Shown here in pieces: positions 33,075-41,796 of a DNA stretch of 41,842 bases. The notes under the pieces were generated by a model. The model had not been told where the DNA came from and did no database searches. It worked only from the letters and a program-made list of their open reading frames with translations. Positions within the stretch are counted from its first letter, which is position 1. Each line of letters begins with the position of its first letter. The DNA comes from an uncultured Lachnospiraceae bacterium (GTDB lineage Bacteria; Bacillota; Clostridia; Lachnospirales; Lachnospiraceae), in assembly GCA_902776305.1 (NCBI GenBank), contig CACYPS010000023.1, positions 1 through 41,842 of the forward strand. Reading direction: 5' to 3'. A program made the position numbers and the translations under genes.

Positions 33075-34372
33075 AAGAATGGTTTATAAGAGGATGCGTG
33101 ATCGTCTCATCGGTTCTTCTGTATGTGCTTTTCTGGTATAACACATTAAAACCGATCGAGCTTACGGTAGGCGTCTACGCGGGCAGTTACTGGGGTACGT
33201 CTGTCGGGAACATGTATCAGGTCCTTGACAAAGCGATCCGCATATATGAGGAGGAACATCCGGGGGTGAAAGTCCGGTACGTCAGCGGTATCGGAAAGGA
33301 CGACTACAGTGAATGGCTTGCGGAACAGTTCATGAAAGGGACGGGACCGGACCTGTTCTTCGTCCTCCCGGAGGATTTTTCGCTACTGGCTTATACCGGA
33401 GCACTCTATCCGCTGGATGATACCATAAGGCAGGATGAAGCGTTCGATCTGTCCTGCTATTACGAGGCGTGTAAGAATGCCGGTCAGATGGCAGGCCGCC
33501 AATATGCACTGCCCTACGAGAGTGTCCCGACGCTGATGTTCGTCAATAAAAGTCTCCTTGAGGAATACGGTATCAACATGCCGTCACACTCCTGGACTTG
33601 GGATGATTTCTACCGAATCTGCAGTCAGATCACCGAAGCTTCCGCCGAAGGGTCGAAGGAGAAGGCGTACGGAGTGTACAACTACAGCTGGACGGATATG
33701 CTTTATGCAAATGACGCCGTCCTTTTCTCGGAAGACGGCAAAAAATGTTATCTCGGAAACCTGAAAGTCCGAGACGCCGTGCTGTTCGATCAGAAACTGA
33801 GGGAGCTGAATAACGGCTATACCGTCACGGCCAGGGACTTCGATTCCGGCAGAGTTGCCTTCCGACCGTTCCTGTTTTCGGATTACAAGGTTTACCAGCC
33901 GTATCCCTGGCGTGTGAAGAAGTACTCGAACTTTGAGTGGGACTGCGTGGAGATGCCGGCAGGTCCGAGCGGCAGCAACGTATGTGAGATAGAATCCACT
34001 CTGATTGGTATGAATTCGCGTACCCGTCATAAGGAAATGGTATGGGATCTCATGAAGCTCCTGTCCGCAGATGAAGATCTTCAGAAAGAGATGTTCTCGT
34101 CATCAGTAGGGCTCTCACCACTGATTGCCGTTGCGGAGGACAGGGAAGTGCTGGACAGGCTGTTCCAGGGTGTGCCGGGCGATAAGGCTATCGATCGCGA
34201 AGTTATCCATGATATTATGAATACGGGCGTGGCGGCTCCGAGATTCCGGAGATACAGTCAGGCAAAAATCATGGCGGAGAGCGCGGTGGATTCTGCGTTG
34301 GAGAGCGGAAAGGCGCTGGAGAATTATCTGACCAGTTCGCAGCATGATATAAATATTTTGCTGGGGGCGTGA
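33071..34372 (+). CDS. Membrane-anchored extracellular solute-binding protein (family 1 type)
   Basis: 433 residues, overlapping the regulator gene by 4 bases. N-terminal anchor GCVIVSSVLLYVLFWY without lipobox, then a solute-binding fold: IRIYEEEHPGVKVRYVSGIG, KGTGPDLFFVLPEDFSLLAY, TGALYPLDD, YALPYESVPTLMFVNKSLLE, HSWTWDDFYRICSQI. No ABC permease or ATPase follows, so it is better read as a second sensory partner of the kinase than as a transporter part. Confidence 0.82.
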   Translation: MKEWFIRGCVIVSSVLLYVLFWYNTLKPIELTVGVYAGSYWGTSVGNMYQVLDKAIRIYEEEHPGVKVRYVSGIGKDDYSEWLAEQFMKGTGPDLFFVLPEDFSLLAYTGALYPLDDTIRQDEAFDLSCYYEACKNAGQMAGRQYALPYESVPTLMFVNKSLLEEYGINMPSHSWTWDDFYRICSQITEASAEGSKEKAYGVYNYSWTDMLYANDAVLFSEDGKKCYLGNLKVRDAVLFDQKLRELNNGYTVTARDFDSGRVAFRPFLFSDYKVYQPYPWRVKKYSNFEWDCVEMPAGPSGSNVCEIESTLIGMNSRTRHKEMVWDLMKLLSADEDLQKEMFSSSVGLSPLIAVAEDREVLDRLFQGVPGDKAIDREVIHDIMNTGVAAPRFRRYSQAKIMAESAVDSALESGKALENYLTSSQHDINILLGA

Positions 34373-34590
34373 GAGATAAGATAAGCGCAATATTCCCGGG
34401 CATTGTTCTGCGTCCGTGGGCAAGCGGGGATGCAATAAGATCCGGATACTTTAAATACAGATAGGATATCTGCGTTCTCGGACATGCGGACATGCCGGGA
34501 TTTGATTAGGAATTATACTCGACTATGCATGGTCAATGTGATGAACCATATTGATTATGCATATTTTTTTTTATGTAATTTTCATAAAAA

Positions 34591-34608
34591 ACATGACAAA
34601 TGTCATGT
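34591..34608. promoter_or_regulatory. Perfect 18-bp palindrome, candidate response-regulator site
   Basis: ACATGACA-AA-TGTCATGT. It ends 21 bases before the -35 element of the PTS promoter, centred near -65. The placement fits an activator of the LuxR class, and such a regulator is encoded just upstream. The link is inference. Confidence 0.6.
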
Positions 34609-34629
34609 CGAATCTATGACGATGTTCAG

Positions 34630-34658
34630 TTGTTGGGTATAAGTAAAACCTATAGAAT
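34630..34658 (+). promoter_or_regulatory. Promoter of the mannose-family PTS operon
   Basis: TTGTTG, 17 bases, TAGAAT. The transcript start would fall near 34665, giving a leader of about 60 bases. Confidence 0.55.
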
Positions 34659-34726
34659 AACATCATCAGGCTCATAGCCGGCGAGCTGTAAGGTTATCAA
34701 TTTCAAGAAGGTGAGGTGAGAACAAA

Positions 34727-35158
34727 TTGAGATACGTGTTAATTGTTAGTCACGGAATGTTTGCAAACGGCATTCATGACGCAGTCAAGATGCTCAGCGG
34801 AAACGAGAGCGATGAGATTCGTTCAATCGGACTGCTGAGAGACATGGGAGCAGACGAATTTGCAGTCGAGTTCCGCAAAATTCTTCCGGAACTGGGACCG
34901 GAAGACGAAATTATCATGTTTGCGGATATCGTCGGAGGATCACCGCTCTCCACAGCGGCCAATGTCATTGCCGAAGAAGGTCTCCTTGACAAGACTCTCA
35001 TGATCGGTGGAATGAATCTTCCGCTCGTTCTGACAGGAGTACTGTCCAAAGATGATATGACATTTGACGAAATCAAGACAGAGCTTCTCGAAGATGCAGC
35101 CGCAGGGGTTAAAGTTTTCTCCGTTGAAACGGAAGCCGGCGCAGATGATGATATCTGA
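34727..35158 (+). CDS. PTS mannose/fructose/sorbose family EIIA
   Basis: 143 residues starting at TTG (AGGTGAGGTGAG upstream). Phosphorylated His9 in YVLIVSHGMFANGIHDAV. VGGSPLSTAAN and MIGGMNLPLVL are typical of the EIIA-Man fold. Cytoplasmic; receives phosphate from HPr and passes it to EIIB. First gene of an operon with EIIB, EIIC and EIID; the sugar cannot be named. Confidence 0.9.
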   Translation: MRYVLIVSHGMFANGIHDAVKMLSGNESDEIRSIGLLRDMGADEFAVEFRKILPELGPEDEIIMFADIVGGSPLSTAANVIAEEGLLDKTLMIGGMNLPLVLTGVLSKDDMTFDEIKTELLEDAAAGVKVFSVETEAGADDDI

Positions 35159-35189
35159 CAAGTATTGAAAAGAGAAAGGAAACAAAGAA

Positions 35190-35687
35190 ATGGCAGTAAG
35201 TTTTATTCGTGTTGACGACAGAATGATTCATGGACAGACTGTTACACGTTGGTCACTGGAGTATCCGTGCACAGGTCTTATCGCAGTCAATGATGCAGCT
35301 GCAAAGAACCCGGTTCTGAAGCAGGCATATAAGAGCGCTTCCGATAAGAAGACATTTGTATGGGGCGTACAGGAATTCCTTGACAAGTCCCCGAAGGTAC
35401 TCGCTTCCAAAGATCAGTATTTCCTGATCACAAAGAACCCGATTGACATGAAGAAGATCCTGGTCGACGGCAATTTTGATCCGCAGGGCGTTAAGACCGT
35501 CATTATCGGACCGTGCAACGACAGACCGGGCGCTAAGAAGCTGGGCAACAATCAGTCCATCACACAGGAAGAGGCTGAAGCTCTCGAAGCAATCATGCAG
35601 AAGGGCTATGAAGTTGAATTCGCACTGATTAAAGAAGCAGCTATCGGAAACTGGAAGAAGTTCAGAGGCCAGTTCGGCTTTAACTGA
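35190..35687 (+). CDS. PTS mannose-family EIIB
   Basis: 165 residues with AAAGGAAACAAAGAA before the ATG. Phosphorylated His14 in FIRVDDRMIHGQTVTRW, the family signature. Transfers phosphate from EIIA to the sugar carried by EIIC/EIID. 31 bases after EIIA. Confidence 0.92.
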   Translation: MAVSFIRVDDRMIHGQTVTRWSLEYPCTGLIAVNDAAAKNPVLKQAYKSASDKKTFVWGVQEFLDKSPKVLASKDQYFLITKNPIDMKKILVDGNFDPQGVKTVIIGPCNDRPGAKKLGNNQSITQEEAEALEAIMQKGYEVEFALIKEAAIGNWKKFRGQFGFN

Positions 35688-35704
35688 TAAGGAGGAGTTC
35701 CGTT

Positions 35705-36562
35705 ATGTCAATCAGTATAATTCAGGCAATCATTTTAGGATTGTTTGCATCCCTTTCATCTATGCCCGGTATGGGAAGTTCCTCTATCGGTAACTATACA
35801 CTGGGTCGTCCGTTGGTCGGCGGTCTGGTCTGCGGTATAGTCCTTGGCGACATTAAGACCGGTATTCTCGTCGGTGTTGCGATGCAGATCGTTTATATCG
35901 CTCTGGTTACTCCGGGCGGAACGGTTTCAGCCGACGTTCGTGCAGTATCTTATATCGGTATCCCGCTGGCAATGCTCGCAATCAAATCCCAGGGTCTGGA
36001 TCCTGCTTCTGAACAGGGTATGGCTCTTGCTACTTCCTTCGGCGCGATGGTCGGTACTGTCGGTACTGTTCTTTTCTACGGTACAGCAACACTTAACCTT
36101 GTATGGCAGCACATCGGCTGGAAGGCAATCGAGAACAGGAACTACAAGCAGATTTTCCTTGTAGACCGCGTATATCCGTGGATTTCCCACCTTGCATTCT
36201 CCATGATCCCGACAGTCATCATGTGTATGCTCGGAGCACCTGTTGTTGATGCAATCAAGACACATCTTCCGATGGACGGTCTTGCAATGAAGACACTGTT
36301 CACAGTAGGTTCACTTCTTCCCTGCGTTGGTATTGCGATTCTTCTGAAACAGATCGTACGCAACGTCACTGATTTCATTCCGTATCTTACAGGCTTTGTT
36401 TTCGCCAGAAGTATCGGAATCAACCTTGTATCTGCTACTGTAGTTGCTGGCATGTTCGCAATCCTTGTTTACAGACTGAAGCTGATCCAGGTATCTAGAC
36501 CTGCAGCAGCAGCCGGAGCCGGAGGAGGCGCATATGACGACGATGAGGAGGAGGATATCTGA
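35705..36562 (+). CDS. PTS mannose-family EIIC
   Basis: 285 residues with AAGGAGGAGTTCCGTT before the ATG. Multi-pass membrane protein: SSMPGMGSSSIGNYTLGRPL, GLVCGIVLGDIKTGILVGVA and MQIVYIALVTPGGTVSADVR are family motifs. An unusual C-terminal tail of Ala/Gly followed by about eight acidic residues. Two bases separate it from EIID. Confidence 0.9.
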   Translation: MSISIIQAIILGLFASLSSMPGMGSSSIGNYTLGRPLVGGLVCGIVLGDIKTGILVGVAMQIVYIALVTPGGTVSADVRAVSYIGIPLAMLAIKSQGLDPASEQGMALATSFGAMVGTVGTVLFYGTATLNLVWQHIGWKAIENRNYKQIFLVDRVYPWISHLAFSMIPTVIMCMLGAPVVDAIKTHLPMDGLAMKTLFTVGSLLPCVGIAILLKQIVRNVTDFIPYLTGFVFARSIGINLVSATVVAGMFAILVYRLKLIQVSRPAAAAGAGGGAYDDDEEEDI

Positions 36563-36564
36563 CG

Positions 36565-37407
36565 ATGAGTACTGAGAAAAAACTTTCCAAAAAGGCTTTA
36601 AGTAAGTCATTTCACAATTGGTATTGGGGACATCTGACCTGCTTCTCACAGGAGCACATGCAGACATTCGGTTACCTGCACGCCATGCTTCCGCTCTGCG
36701 AAGAACTGTATGCGGATGATGATGAAGCTAAGGCTAAGGCCATGAGCACATACACCGCATTCTTTAACACAGAGCCGCAGCTCGGTACTGTTATCGTAGG
36801 TATGACAGCCGGTCTTGAAGAGTCAAGAGCAAACGGCGATGAGGAAGTCGATGACGAGACCATCAACGGTCTTCGTGCAGGTCTTATGGGACCGATCGCA
36901 GGTATCGGTGACTCTCTGGTAGTCGGTACCGTTATCCCGATCCTCCTTGGTATCGCAATGGGTATGTCCGGCGGCGGATCACCGCTCGGCGCTATTTTCT
37001 ACATCATTGTATGGAACCTTTTCGCATACTTCGGAATGCGTTATCTGTACAATACAGGTTACAAACTCGGTGGCCAGGCCGTTGAATTCCTGGTTGGCGC
37101 ACAGGGTGAAGCTATCCGTGATGCTGTCTCCACTCTGGGCGGATTCGTTATCGGTGCAGTTTCAGCTACATGGGTCTCTGTAACGACTGCGTTCAAGCTT
37201 GTCAATGCCGAAGGTGAAACCTACCTCAGCCTTCAGCAGAAGCTGGACGAAGTATTCCCGGGATTACTGACAGCAATCGTAATTATCCTTTGCTGGTGGC
37301 TGATGGCTAAGAAGAAGAGATCTCCGATTCAGGTCATGCTGATTCTTGTAGTTGTAGCTCTGGTCGGCTGCTTGATCGGATTCTTCGATCCGGGTCTGAC
37401 ATACTAA
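36565..37407 (+). CDS. PTS mannose-family EIID
   Basis: 280 residues. SFHNWYWGHLTCFSQEHMQT, GTVIVGMTAGLEESRANG, LMGPIAGIGDSLVVGTVIPI and three to four C-terminal membrane segments identify EIID. Works with EIIC as the sugar channel. The GAGGAGGATATCTGACG before the ATG overlaps the acidic tail codons of EIIC. Confidence 0.92.
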   Translation: MSTEKKLSKKALSKSFHNWYWGHLTCFSQEHMQTFGYLHAMLPLCEELYADDDEAKAKAMSTYTAFFNTEPQLGTVIVGMTAGLEESRANGDEEVDDETINGLRAGLMGPIAGIGDSLVVGTVIPILLGIAMGMSGGGSPLGAIFYIIVWNLFAYFGMRYLYNTGYKLGGQAVEFLVGAQGEAIRDAVSTLGGFVIGAVSATWVSVTTAFKLVNAEGETYLSLQQKLDEVFPGLLTAIVIILCWWLMAKKKRSPIQVMLILVVVALVGCLIGFFDPGLTY

Positions 37408-37444
37408 TTTTAAACGAGAATTGAATTGTTTCTGAAACGACCGA

Positions 37445-37485
37445 GCAGGGGCGGGAACGTATGCTTCCTGTCCCTGTTGTTTAAG
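37445..37485 (+). terminator. Hairpin after EIID
   Basis: AGCAGGGGCGGGAA pairs imperfectly with TTCCTGTCCCTGTT, followed by GTTT. It may reduce read-through into the last two genes of the operon. Confidence 0.5.
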
Positions 37486-37498
37486 AAAGGATACTTTT

Positions 37499-37801
37499 AT
37501 GAACGCGGAACTTCTTGCTGAAGAGGCCCGGCTGCAGGAAGCAGCTTTGAAACGTCTCGGTCACTGGCTGGCAGCGTGCCTGGCAGTCTCCTCAATGGGC
37601 GTCCTTCTCATATATTTTGCGCTGTCAGCACCGCAGAAAAATATCTGGCTCGTTATACTCGGGGTCATAATTTTGCTACTCGGGGCAGCGGGAGGCATCA
37701 CCATTGGGCTTGGAATCAGGAACGGAAGGAACAATGTCCGCAAGATTCTACGGGCTATCGAGCAGCAAAAGAAGCCGCAGGTTCAGGATCCTGAGAACTG
37801 A
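37499..37801 (+). CDS. Small two-pass membrane protein
   Basis: 100 residues with AAGAAAGGATACTTTT before the ATG. Two hydrophobic segments (about 22-43 and 49-72) with a short outside turn, and a basic C-terminus (RNNVRKILRAIEQQKKPQ). No family recognised. It lies between EIID and the HAD gene and is probably co-transcribed. Confidence 0.7.
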   Translation: MNAELLAEEARLQEAALKRLGHWLAACLAVSSMGVLLIYFALSAPQKNIWLVILGVIILLLGAAGGITIGLGIRNGRNNVRKILRAIEQQKKPQVQDPEN

Positions 37802-37821
37802 ACTGGGGGCAGAGTTTGAAT

Positions 37822-38640
37822 ATGCAGGAGTATTCGATGCTGTTTCTCGATATTGACGGGACGGTTCTGGATACACAGAACAGGATTTCCCCAAATCTGA
37901 AGCAGCTCTTTAAAAAACTGAATCAGGAAGAAATTTCGATTGTCCTGAATTCTTCCCGATCTCCGAGCGGCGCGATGGAAACACGCCGTGAGACCGGCCT
38001 CCGGAATCCCTGCATCTGCTACGGAGGAGGGCTGGTCGTTGGTGATAAGGAACAGATCATCGCCGAATGCGGCATTCCGGTGGAAGAAGCTCTGGAACTC
38101 TACAGGTTCATTCAGACACTTCCGTACGATATCAATGTAAATTTTTTCGTTTACGATGTGTGGATAACGGACAACAAAGCGCATCCCATGGTCGTGCGGG
38201 AGTCAGATATCACGGGACTTGGACCGGTGGAGTGTAACCTTGAGAGTATAGGTTCATTTGCAGAATCTATTCATAAGATTCTTTGTATCGGAAGTCACGA
38301 GGCGTTGGAAGAGCTTGTACGGCGGAAAGAGGAGAAGTTTGGCGGCATGGAAATGCTGTTTTCCAAAGCCGGCTATCTGGAGATAACGAGCCGAAAAGCG
38401 AACAAGGGCAGAGCGGTCAGGACCGTGTGCGACTATTACGGCATATCGCCGGAGAACACCGTGGCGGTCGGGGACGAAATGATCGACAGTTCCATGTTCG
38501 AGGCCTGCGGGCTCGGCATTGCGATGGGCAATTCGCCGGAGAAGCTGAAGCTTCTGGCGGATATGGTCGCGCCGTCTGCGGATGACGACGGGCTGTATGA
38601 GGTGCTGAAAGACTTGCCTCTCAGGCGGGCATCAAAATGA
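37822..38640 (+). CDS. Cof-type HAD-IIB phosphatase
   Basis: I prefer ATG 37822 (a TTG at 37816 is also in frame); GGGGGCAG is upstream. 272 residues. HAD motif I MLFLDIDGTVLDT, motif II SIVLNSSRS, motif III Lys in ANKGRAVRTV, motif IV VAVGDEMIDSSMFEACG, then LGIAMGNSPEKLK. Such enzymes dephosphorylate sugar phosphates; next to a sugar PTS it may relieve sugar-phosphate stress. Confidence 0.9.
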   Translation: MQEYSMLFLDIDGTVLDTQNRISPNLKQLFKKLNQEEISIVLNSSRSPSGAMETRRETGLRNPCICYGGGLVVGDKEQIIAECGIPVEEALELYRFIQTLPYDINVNFFVYDVWITDNKAHPMVVRESDITGLGPVECNLESIGSFAESIHKILCIGSHEALEELVRRKEEKFGGMEMLFSKAGYLEITSRKANKGRAVRTVCDYYGISPENTVAVGDEMIDSSMFEACGLGIAMGNSPEKLKLLADMVAPSADDDGLYEVLKDLPLRRASK

Positions 38641-38688
38641 CATAGTTTGTGGCATAAGAGATTTTATCTTTTGCTTCCTCACCTTTAT

Positions 38689-38725
38689 ACCCGGCGGGGC
38701 CTATGGGCTTCGCCGGGTTGTTTAT
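38689..38725 (+). terminator. Operon terminator
   Basis: ACCCGGCG and CGCCGGGT with a 14-base loop followed by TGTTTATG. Confidence 0.65.
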
Positions 38726-38767
38726 GTGTATTTAATTATCTGATTTGCTAGGTGGCAGCGTGCAGTT

Positions 38768-39531
38768 ACCGAAGTAGGCGTCAGACAAGCCAATACTTCG
38801 GTAAATGCAGGGTTGGTTTGTTTTGTCGCCGGCATGAAATTACCGAAGCAGGTGACAAACAAGCCAATACTTCGGTAAATGTAGGTTGGCTTGCTTGGTC
38901 GTCGGCGTGCAGTTACCGAAGTAGGCGTCAAACAAGCCAATACTTCGGTAAATGCGTGCTTGGCTTGCTTTGTGTCGGTGTGCAGTTACCGAAGTAGGCG
39001 TCAAACAAGCCAATACTTCGGTAAATGCATGCATGGCTTGCTTGGTCGTCGGCGTGCAGTTACCGAAGTAGGCGTCAAACAAGCCCACACTTCGGTAAAT
39101 GTAGGTTTGGCTTGCTCTGTTGTCGGCGTGCATTTACCGAAGTGGGCGTCAAACAAGCCAATACTTCGGTAAATGTAGGTTTGGTTTGTTTGGTCGCCGG
39201 CATGAAATTACCGAAGAAAACGTCAGACAAGCCAATACTTCGGTAAATGTAGGTTTGGTTTGCTTTGTTGTCGGCGTGGAATTACCGAAGTAGGCGTCAG
39301 ACAAGCCAATACTTCGGTAAATGTAGGTTTGGCTTGCCTTGTCGTCGGCGAGAAATTACCGAAGTAGGCGTCAGACAAGCCAATACTTCGGTAAATGCAG
39401 GGTTGGTTTGCTTTGTCGTCGGCGTGGAATTACCGAAGAAAACGTCAGACTAGCCGATACTTCGGTAAATGCAGGTTTGGCTTGCTTTGTTGTCGGCATG
39501 AAATTACCGAAGTAAAGTAAGAATTGGTGTT
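38768..39531. repeat. 74-bp tandem repeat array, about ten units
   Basis: Units start with ACCGAAG at 38768, 38842, 38915, 38988, 39062, 39136, 39210, 39284, 39358, 39432 and a partial one at 39506. Spacing is 73 or 74 bases throughout. Each unit holds ACCGAAGTA/TACTTCGGT, a 9-bp stem with a 17-base loop, and an overlapping CAAGCCAA/TTGGCTTG pairing that cannot form at the same time. Open frames through the array have no ribosome site and reflect the repeat period. It lies between two convergent transcription units. Confidence 0.92.
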
Positions 39532-39549
39532 TACTTCGTAACTCGGCAA

Positions 39550-40032
39550 TTACTTGTAGCTGCGGAAATACTCCCACGCTTCATCCTCAGGCAACTCGAA
39601 AAGCTCCATAATACTACTTACAATCTCTACGTCGGATATATTGGGATTCATCTGTGCGAGTTTGATAGCACCTATGATCTGTCCTCTTGCTTGTCCTATG
39701 GCCTCGCCTCTTGCCTGTCCTATGGCTTCACCTCTCGCCTCCGCCTCTTTTTCTATCAATTTCATATGTTTCGCTTCATCATATTCTGTTAATACCACAT
39801 CCATTACCTCCGCTTTATGTCTGATGAGAAAATCCGACAGAATACCATCCCTGATGCAGCTGTCCACTGCCGCATTGACAGCGACCAGTATATCTGCTCC
39901 CTGTGCCTGATTCTTTCTTACACGTTCCATGAAGGCTGAGTATTCGGACAGTGTTCGGCATCTATCCATCAGTTCACTATTATTCCCTGTAACAGCGGTT
40001 TACTGTAATTTCGCTCATAATCAGTCCTCCTT
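39550..40032 (-). pseudogene. Rpn-family (PD-(D/E)XK) nuclease gene, internal deletion
   Basis: 39969-39550 encodes the C-terminal 139 residues typical of Rpn/putative-transposase proteins: RKNQAQGADILVAVNAAVDS, TEYDEAKHMKLIEKEAEARG, two GEAIGQAR repeats, and a C-terminal helical segment. Upstream, AGGAGGACTGATT precedes an ATG (40015) starting MSEITVNRCYRE and then three stops. The nuclease core between these two parts is gone. Only the coiled-coil and C-terminal domain could be made. Confidence 0.65.
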
Positions 40033-40121
40033 TGCAAGTGCGGCGATTCTAATCGTTGCAAAAGAGGGAATGATTTGGGTAGAAAGCGACAATACATCAG
40101 CAGGTAGTTCCCTAAGATTTA
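40033..40121. other. Intergenic region before the hairpin element
   Basis: No gene; upstream region of the Rpn remnant. Confidence 0.3.
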
Positions 40122-40209
40122 TTATCGGAACCGCTTCGCGAACCCGATAATCATAATTCGGCGCATAAATGCGCCTTTTTATCGAAAGTTGCTGCGCAAC
40201 TTCCGATAA
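40122..40209. repeat. Composite hairpin element, E5
   Basis: TTATCGG/CCGATAA, GGCGCATAAATGCGCC, and an outer ATCG-AAGTTGC/GCAACTT-CGAT hairpin. The apex GGAACCGCTTCGCGAACCC is of the same type as in E4. It sits between divergent genes. Confidence 0.55.
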
Positions 40210-40450
40210 GATATATTATACCTTCCATGCACTCGAAATAAAATCGCAGTATAAAAAATAGTAGGAAAAACGGGCAGAATCGCCCAAATGATAAGTAGAG
40301 ATTGTCTGACAACATAGAGACAGTCGCTGTTAGCAATATATCATTTTGCGGGAATGATTGGAATATATTTCATGACTTACACTGCAAGGTCATTACTCTA
40401 TTGGATATTTTATCGAAGAGAGAAGTGAAAATATAAAAAGAACCTTCAGT
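40210..40450. other. Upstream region of the secreted nuclease
   Basis: AT-rich, with no gene and no clear promoter pair that I can defend. Confidence 0.3.
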
Positions 40451-40537
40451 ATGGTACAATGGAAAAAGAAATTTACAGAATGTAGTATGCTTTTGAACAA
40501 TGTGTACCTTTCTATGAGAATTCTAATATATATAAAT

Positions 40538-41689
40538 ATGAGAAGACTGTCGTATCTACTTTTAACACTTACAATTGCATATTTATTGTGCTCGTGTAAC
40601 CTTTTTGAAGGTGTGAATTCCGTAGACAGCAGTCAGTACCTCACTGAGAAATCCGAGTCCGGTGATGAGCATAATGCCACGGGAGAGCAGGGAAAGATAG
40701 AGGAAAGTGAGCAGGGTACTGGAAACGGTGTGGAATTCTCACCGGAGTCGGTACCTGCATATTCGGGAAACCCCTCAGCGGAAATAAATGGCAATGTTCC
40801 TTATTTCCGGGACAGCGAGCTTACTGCAACTGCTTTTAAGAGATTTCCTGAGCTTGATGAGCTTGGCAGATGCGGAGTCGTGACGGCTTGTCTTGGACCT
40901 GAAACGATGCCCGTTGCTGCAAGAGAATCCATAGGGATGATAAAGCCGTCAGGGTGGCACTTGGAAAAATATGAAGGAATCGATGGAAACTACCTTTATA
41001 ACAGATGTCATCTGATCGGTTACCAGCTGTGCGGAGAGAATGCCAACGAGCTGAATCTGATAACCGGAACCCGATATATGAACACAGAAGGAATGGAACC
41101 GTATGAAAGTGATACGGCGTACTACATACGCAGAACAGGCAATCATGTTCTATACCGTGTAACGCCGGTATTTAACGGAGATGATTTGGTTGCGACAGGA
41201 GTTCTTATGGAAGCCCGGTCGGTGGAGGATGATGATTTCGCTTACTGCGTGTTTTGCTATAATGTTCAGCCGGGGATAGAAATTGACTATGCGACCGGGG
41301 ACAGCTCCCCGGCAGTACAGGATGACAGGTCTCTGGAAGCTGCCGGCAGAGACGAAGAAAAACAGACAGCAGAGCCGGATCATGCGAAGTCAGATGCAGT
41401 GCGGTCTGAAGAAGAAAAATTACAGGATGCGCAGACGGATGCCTGGAATTCAGACAATACACAGACGGAAGGTGAAGACTCAAACAATGCTCCAAGTGGA
41501 GAAACCGCTAAAGAAGAAGACAGTGCAGAAAGCCCGGATTATATACTTAATACGAGCAGTCAGAAGTTCCATAAACCGGATTGCGACAGTGTTGAATCTA
41601 TGGCGGAGCATAACAAAAAAGCATTTTACGGCACCCGGGATGAGGCTATTGCACAGGGATATGATCCGTGTAAGAGATGTAATCCGTAG
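40538..41689 (+). CDS. NucA-like DNA/RNA non-specific endonuclease lipoprotein with Ada-like zinc domain
   Basis: I choose ATG 40538 because it opens a lipoprotein signal MRRLSYLLLTLTIAYLLCSC (Cys20); in-frame ATGs at 40451 and 40514 are possible and no start has a strong ribosome site. 383 residues. A Ser/Glu-rich linker (25-85) leads to the nuclease: HLEKYEGIDGNYLYNRCHLI (His158) and GENANELNLITGTRYMN, the DNA-entry nuclease motif. After an acidic linker (about 255-340) the last 40 residues, HKPDCDSVESM and YGTRDEAIAQGYDPCKRCNP, match the metal-binding fold of Ada, with three Cys and His. An extracellular, membrane-bound nuclease is likely. Confidence 0.85.
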   Translation: MRRLSYLLLTLTIAYLLCSCNLFEGVNSVDSSQYLTEKSESGDEHNATGEQGKIEESEQGTGNGVEFSPESVPAYSGNPSAEINGNVPYFRDSELTATAFKRFPELDELGRCGVVTACLGPETMPVAARESIGMIKPSGWHLEKYEGIDGNYLYNRCHLIGYQLCGENANELNLITGTRYMNTEGMEPYESDTAYYIRRTGNHVLYRVTPVFNGDDLVATGVLMEARSVEDDDFAYCVFCYNVQPGIEIDYATGDSSPAVQDDRSLEAAGRDEEKQTAEPDHAKSDAVRSEEEKLQDAQTDAWNSDNTQTEGEDSNNAPSGETAKEEDSAESPDYILNTSSQKFHKPDCDSVESMAEHNKKAFYGTRDEAIAQGYDPCKRCNP

Positions 41690-41749
41690 AATATTAAGAT
41701 ATGATTCGCGTGGAATCTGTGATTCCTGATGTGAGTAGGGGTAATTTTG

Positions 41750-41796
41750 CAGTTGCCAATAACAGTATATAACGGTATTTTAGTACACTGTTATAT
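41750..41796. repeat. 13-bp inverted repeat after the nuclease gene
   Basis: AACAGTATATAAC and GTTATATACTGTT are separated by about 16 bases. A further GTTATATA follows. Could be an operator for a gene beyond the right edge or a weak terminator. Confidence 0.45.

Larger units (their letters stand above)
34373..34726 (+). other. Regulatory region before the mannose-family PTS operon
   Basis: Contains an AT-rich dyad TTTATG/CATAAA (about 34570-34587), the operator-like palindrome (34591) and the promoter (34630). The first 130 bases show nothing definite. Confidence 0.5.

Noticed and set aside
34373-34726. Sigma-54 promoter for the mannose-family PTS operon
   Set aside because: No TGGCAC-N5-TTGC pattern was found and no LevR-type activator is encoded; a sigma-A-like promoter is present.
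38752-39453. Short proteins encoded through the tandem repeat on both strands
   Set aside because: Frames recur because of the repeat itself (three units are a multiple of three), lack ribosome sites and give cysteine/arginine-rich low-complexity products.
38768-39531. CRISPR array
   Set aside because: The units are continuous tandem copies with no unique spacers, and no cas genes are nearby.
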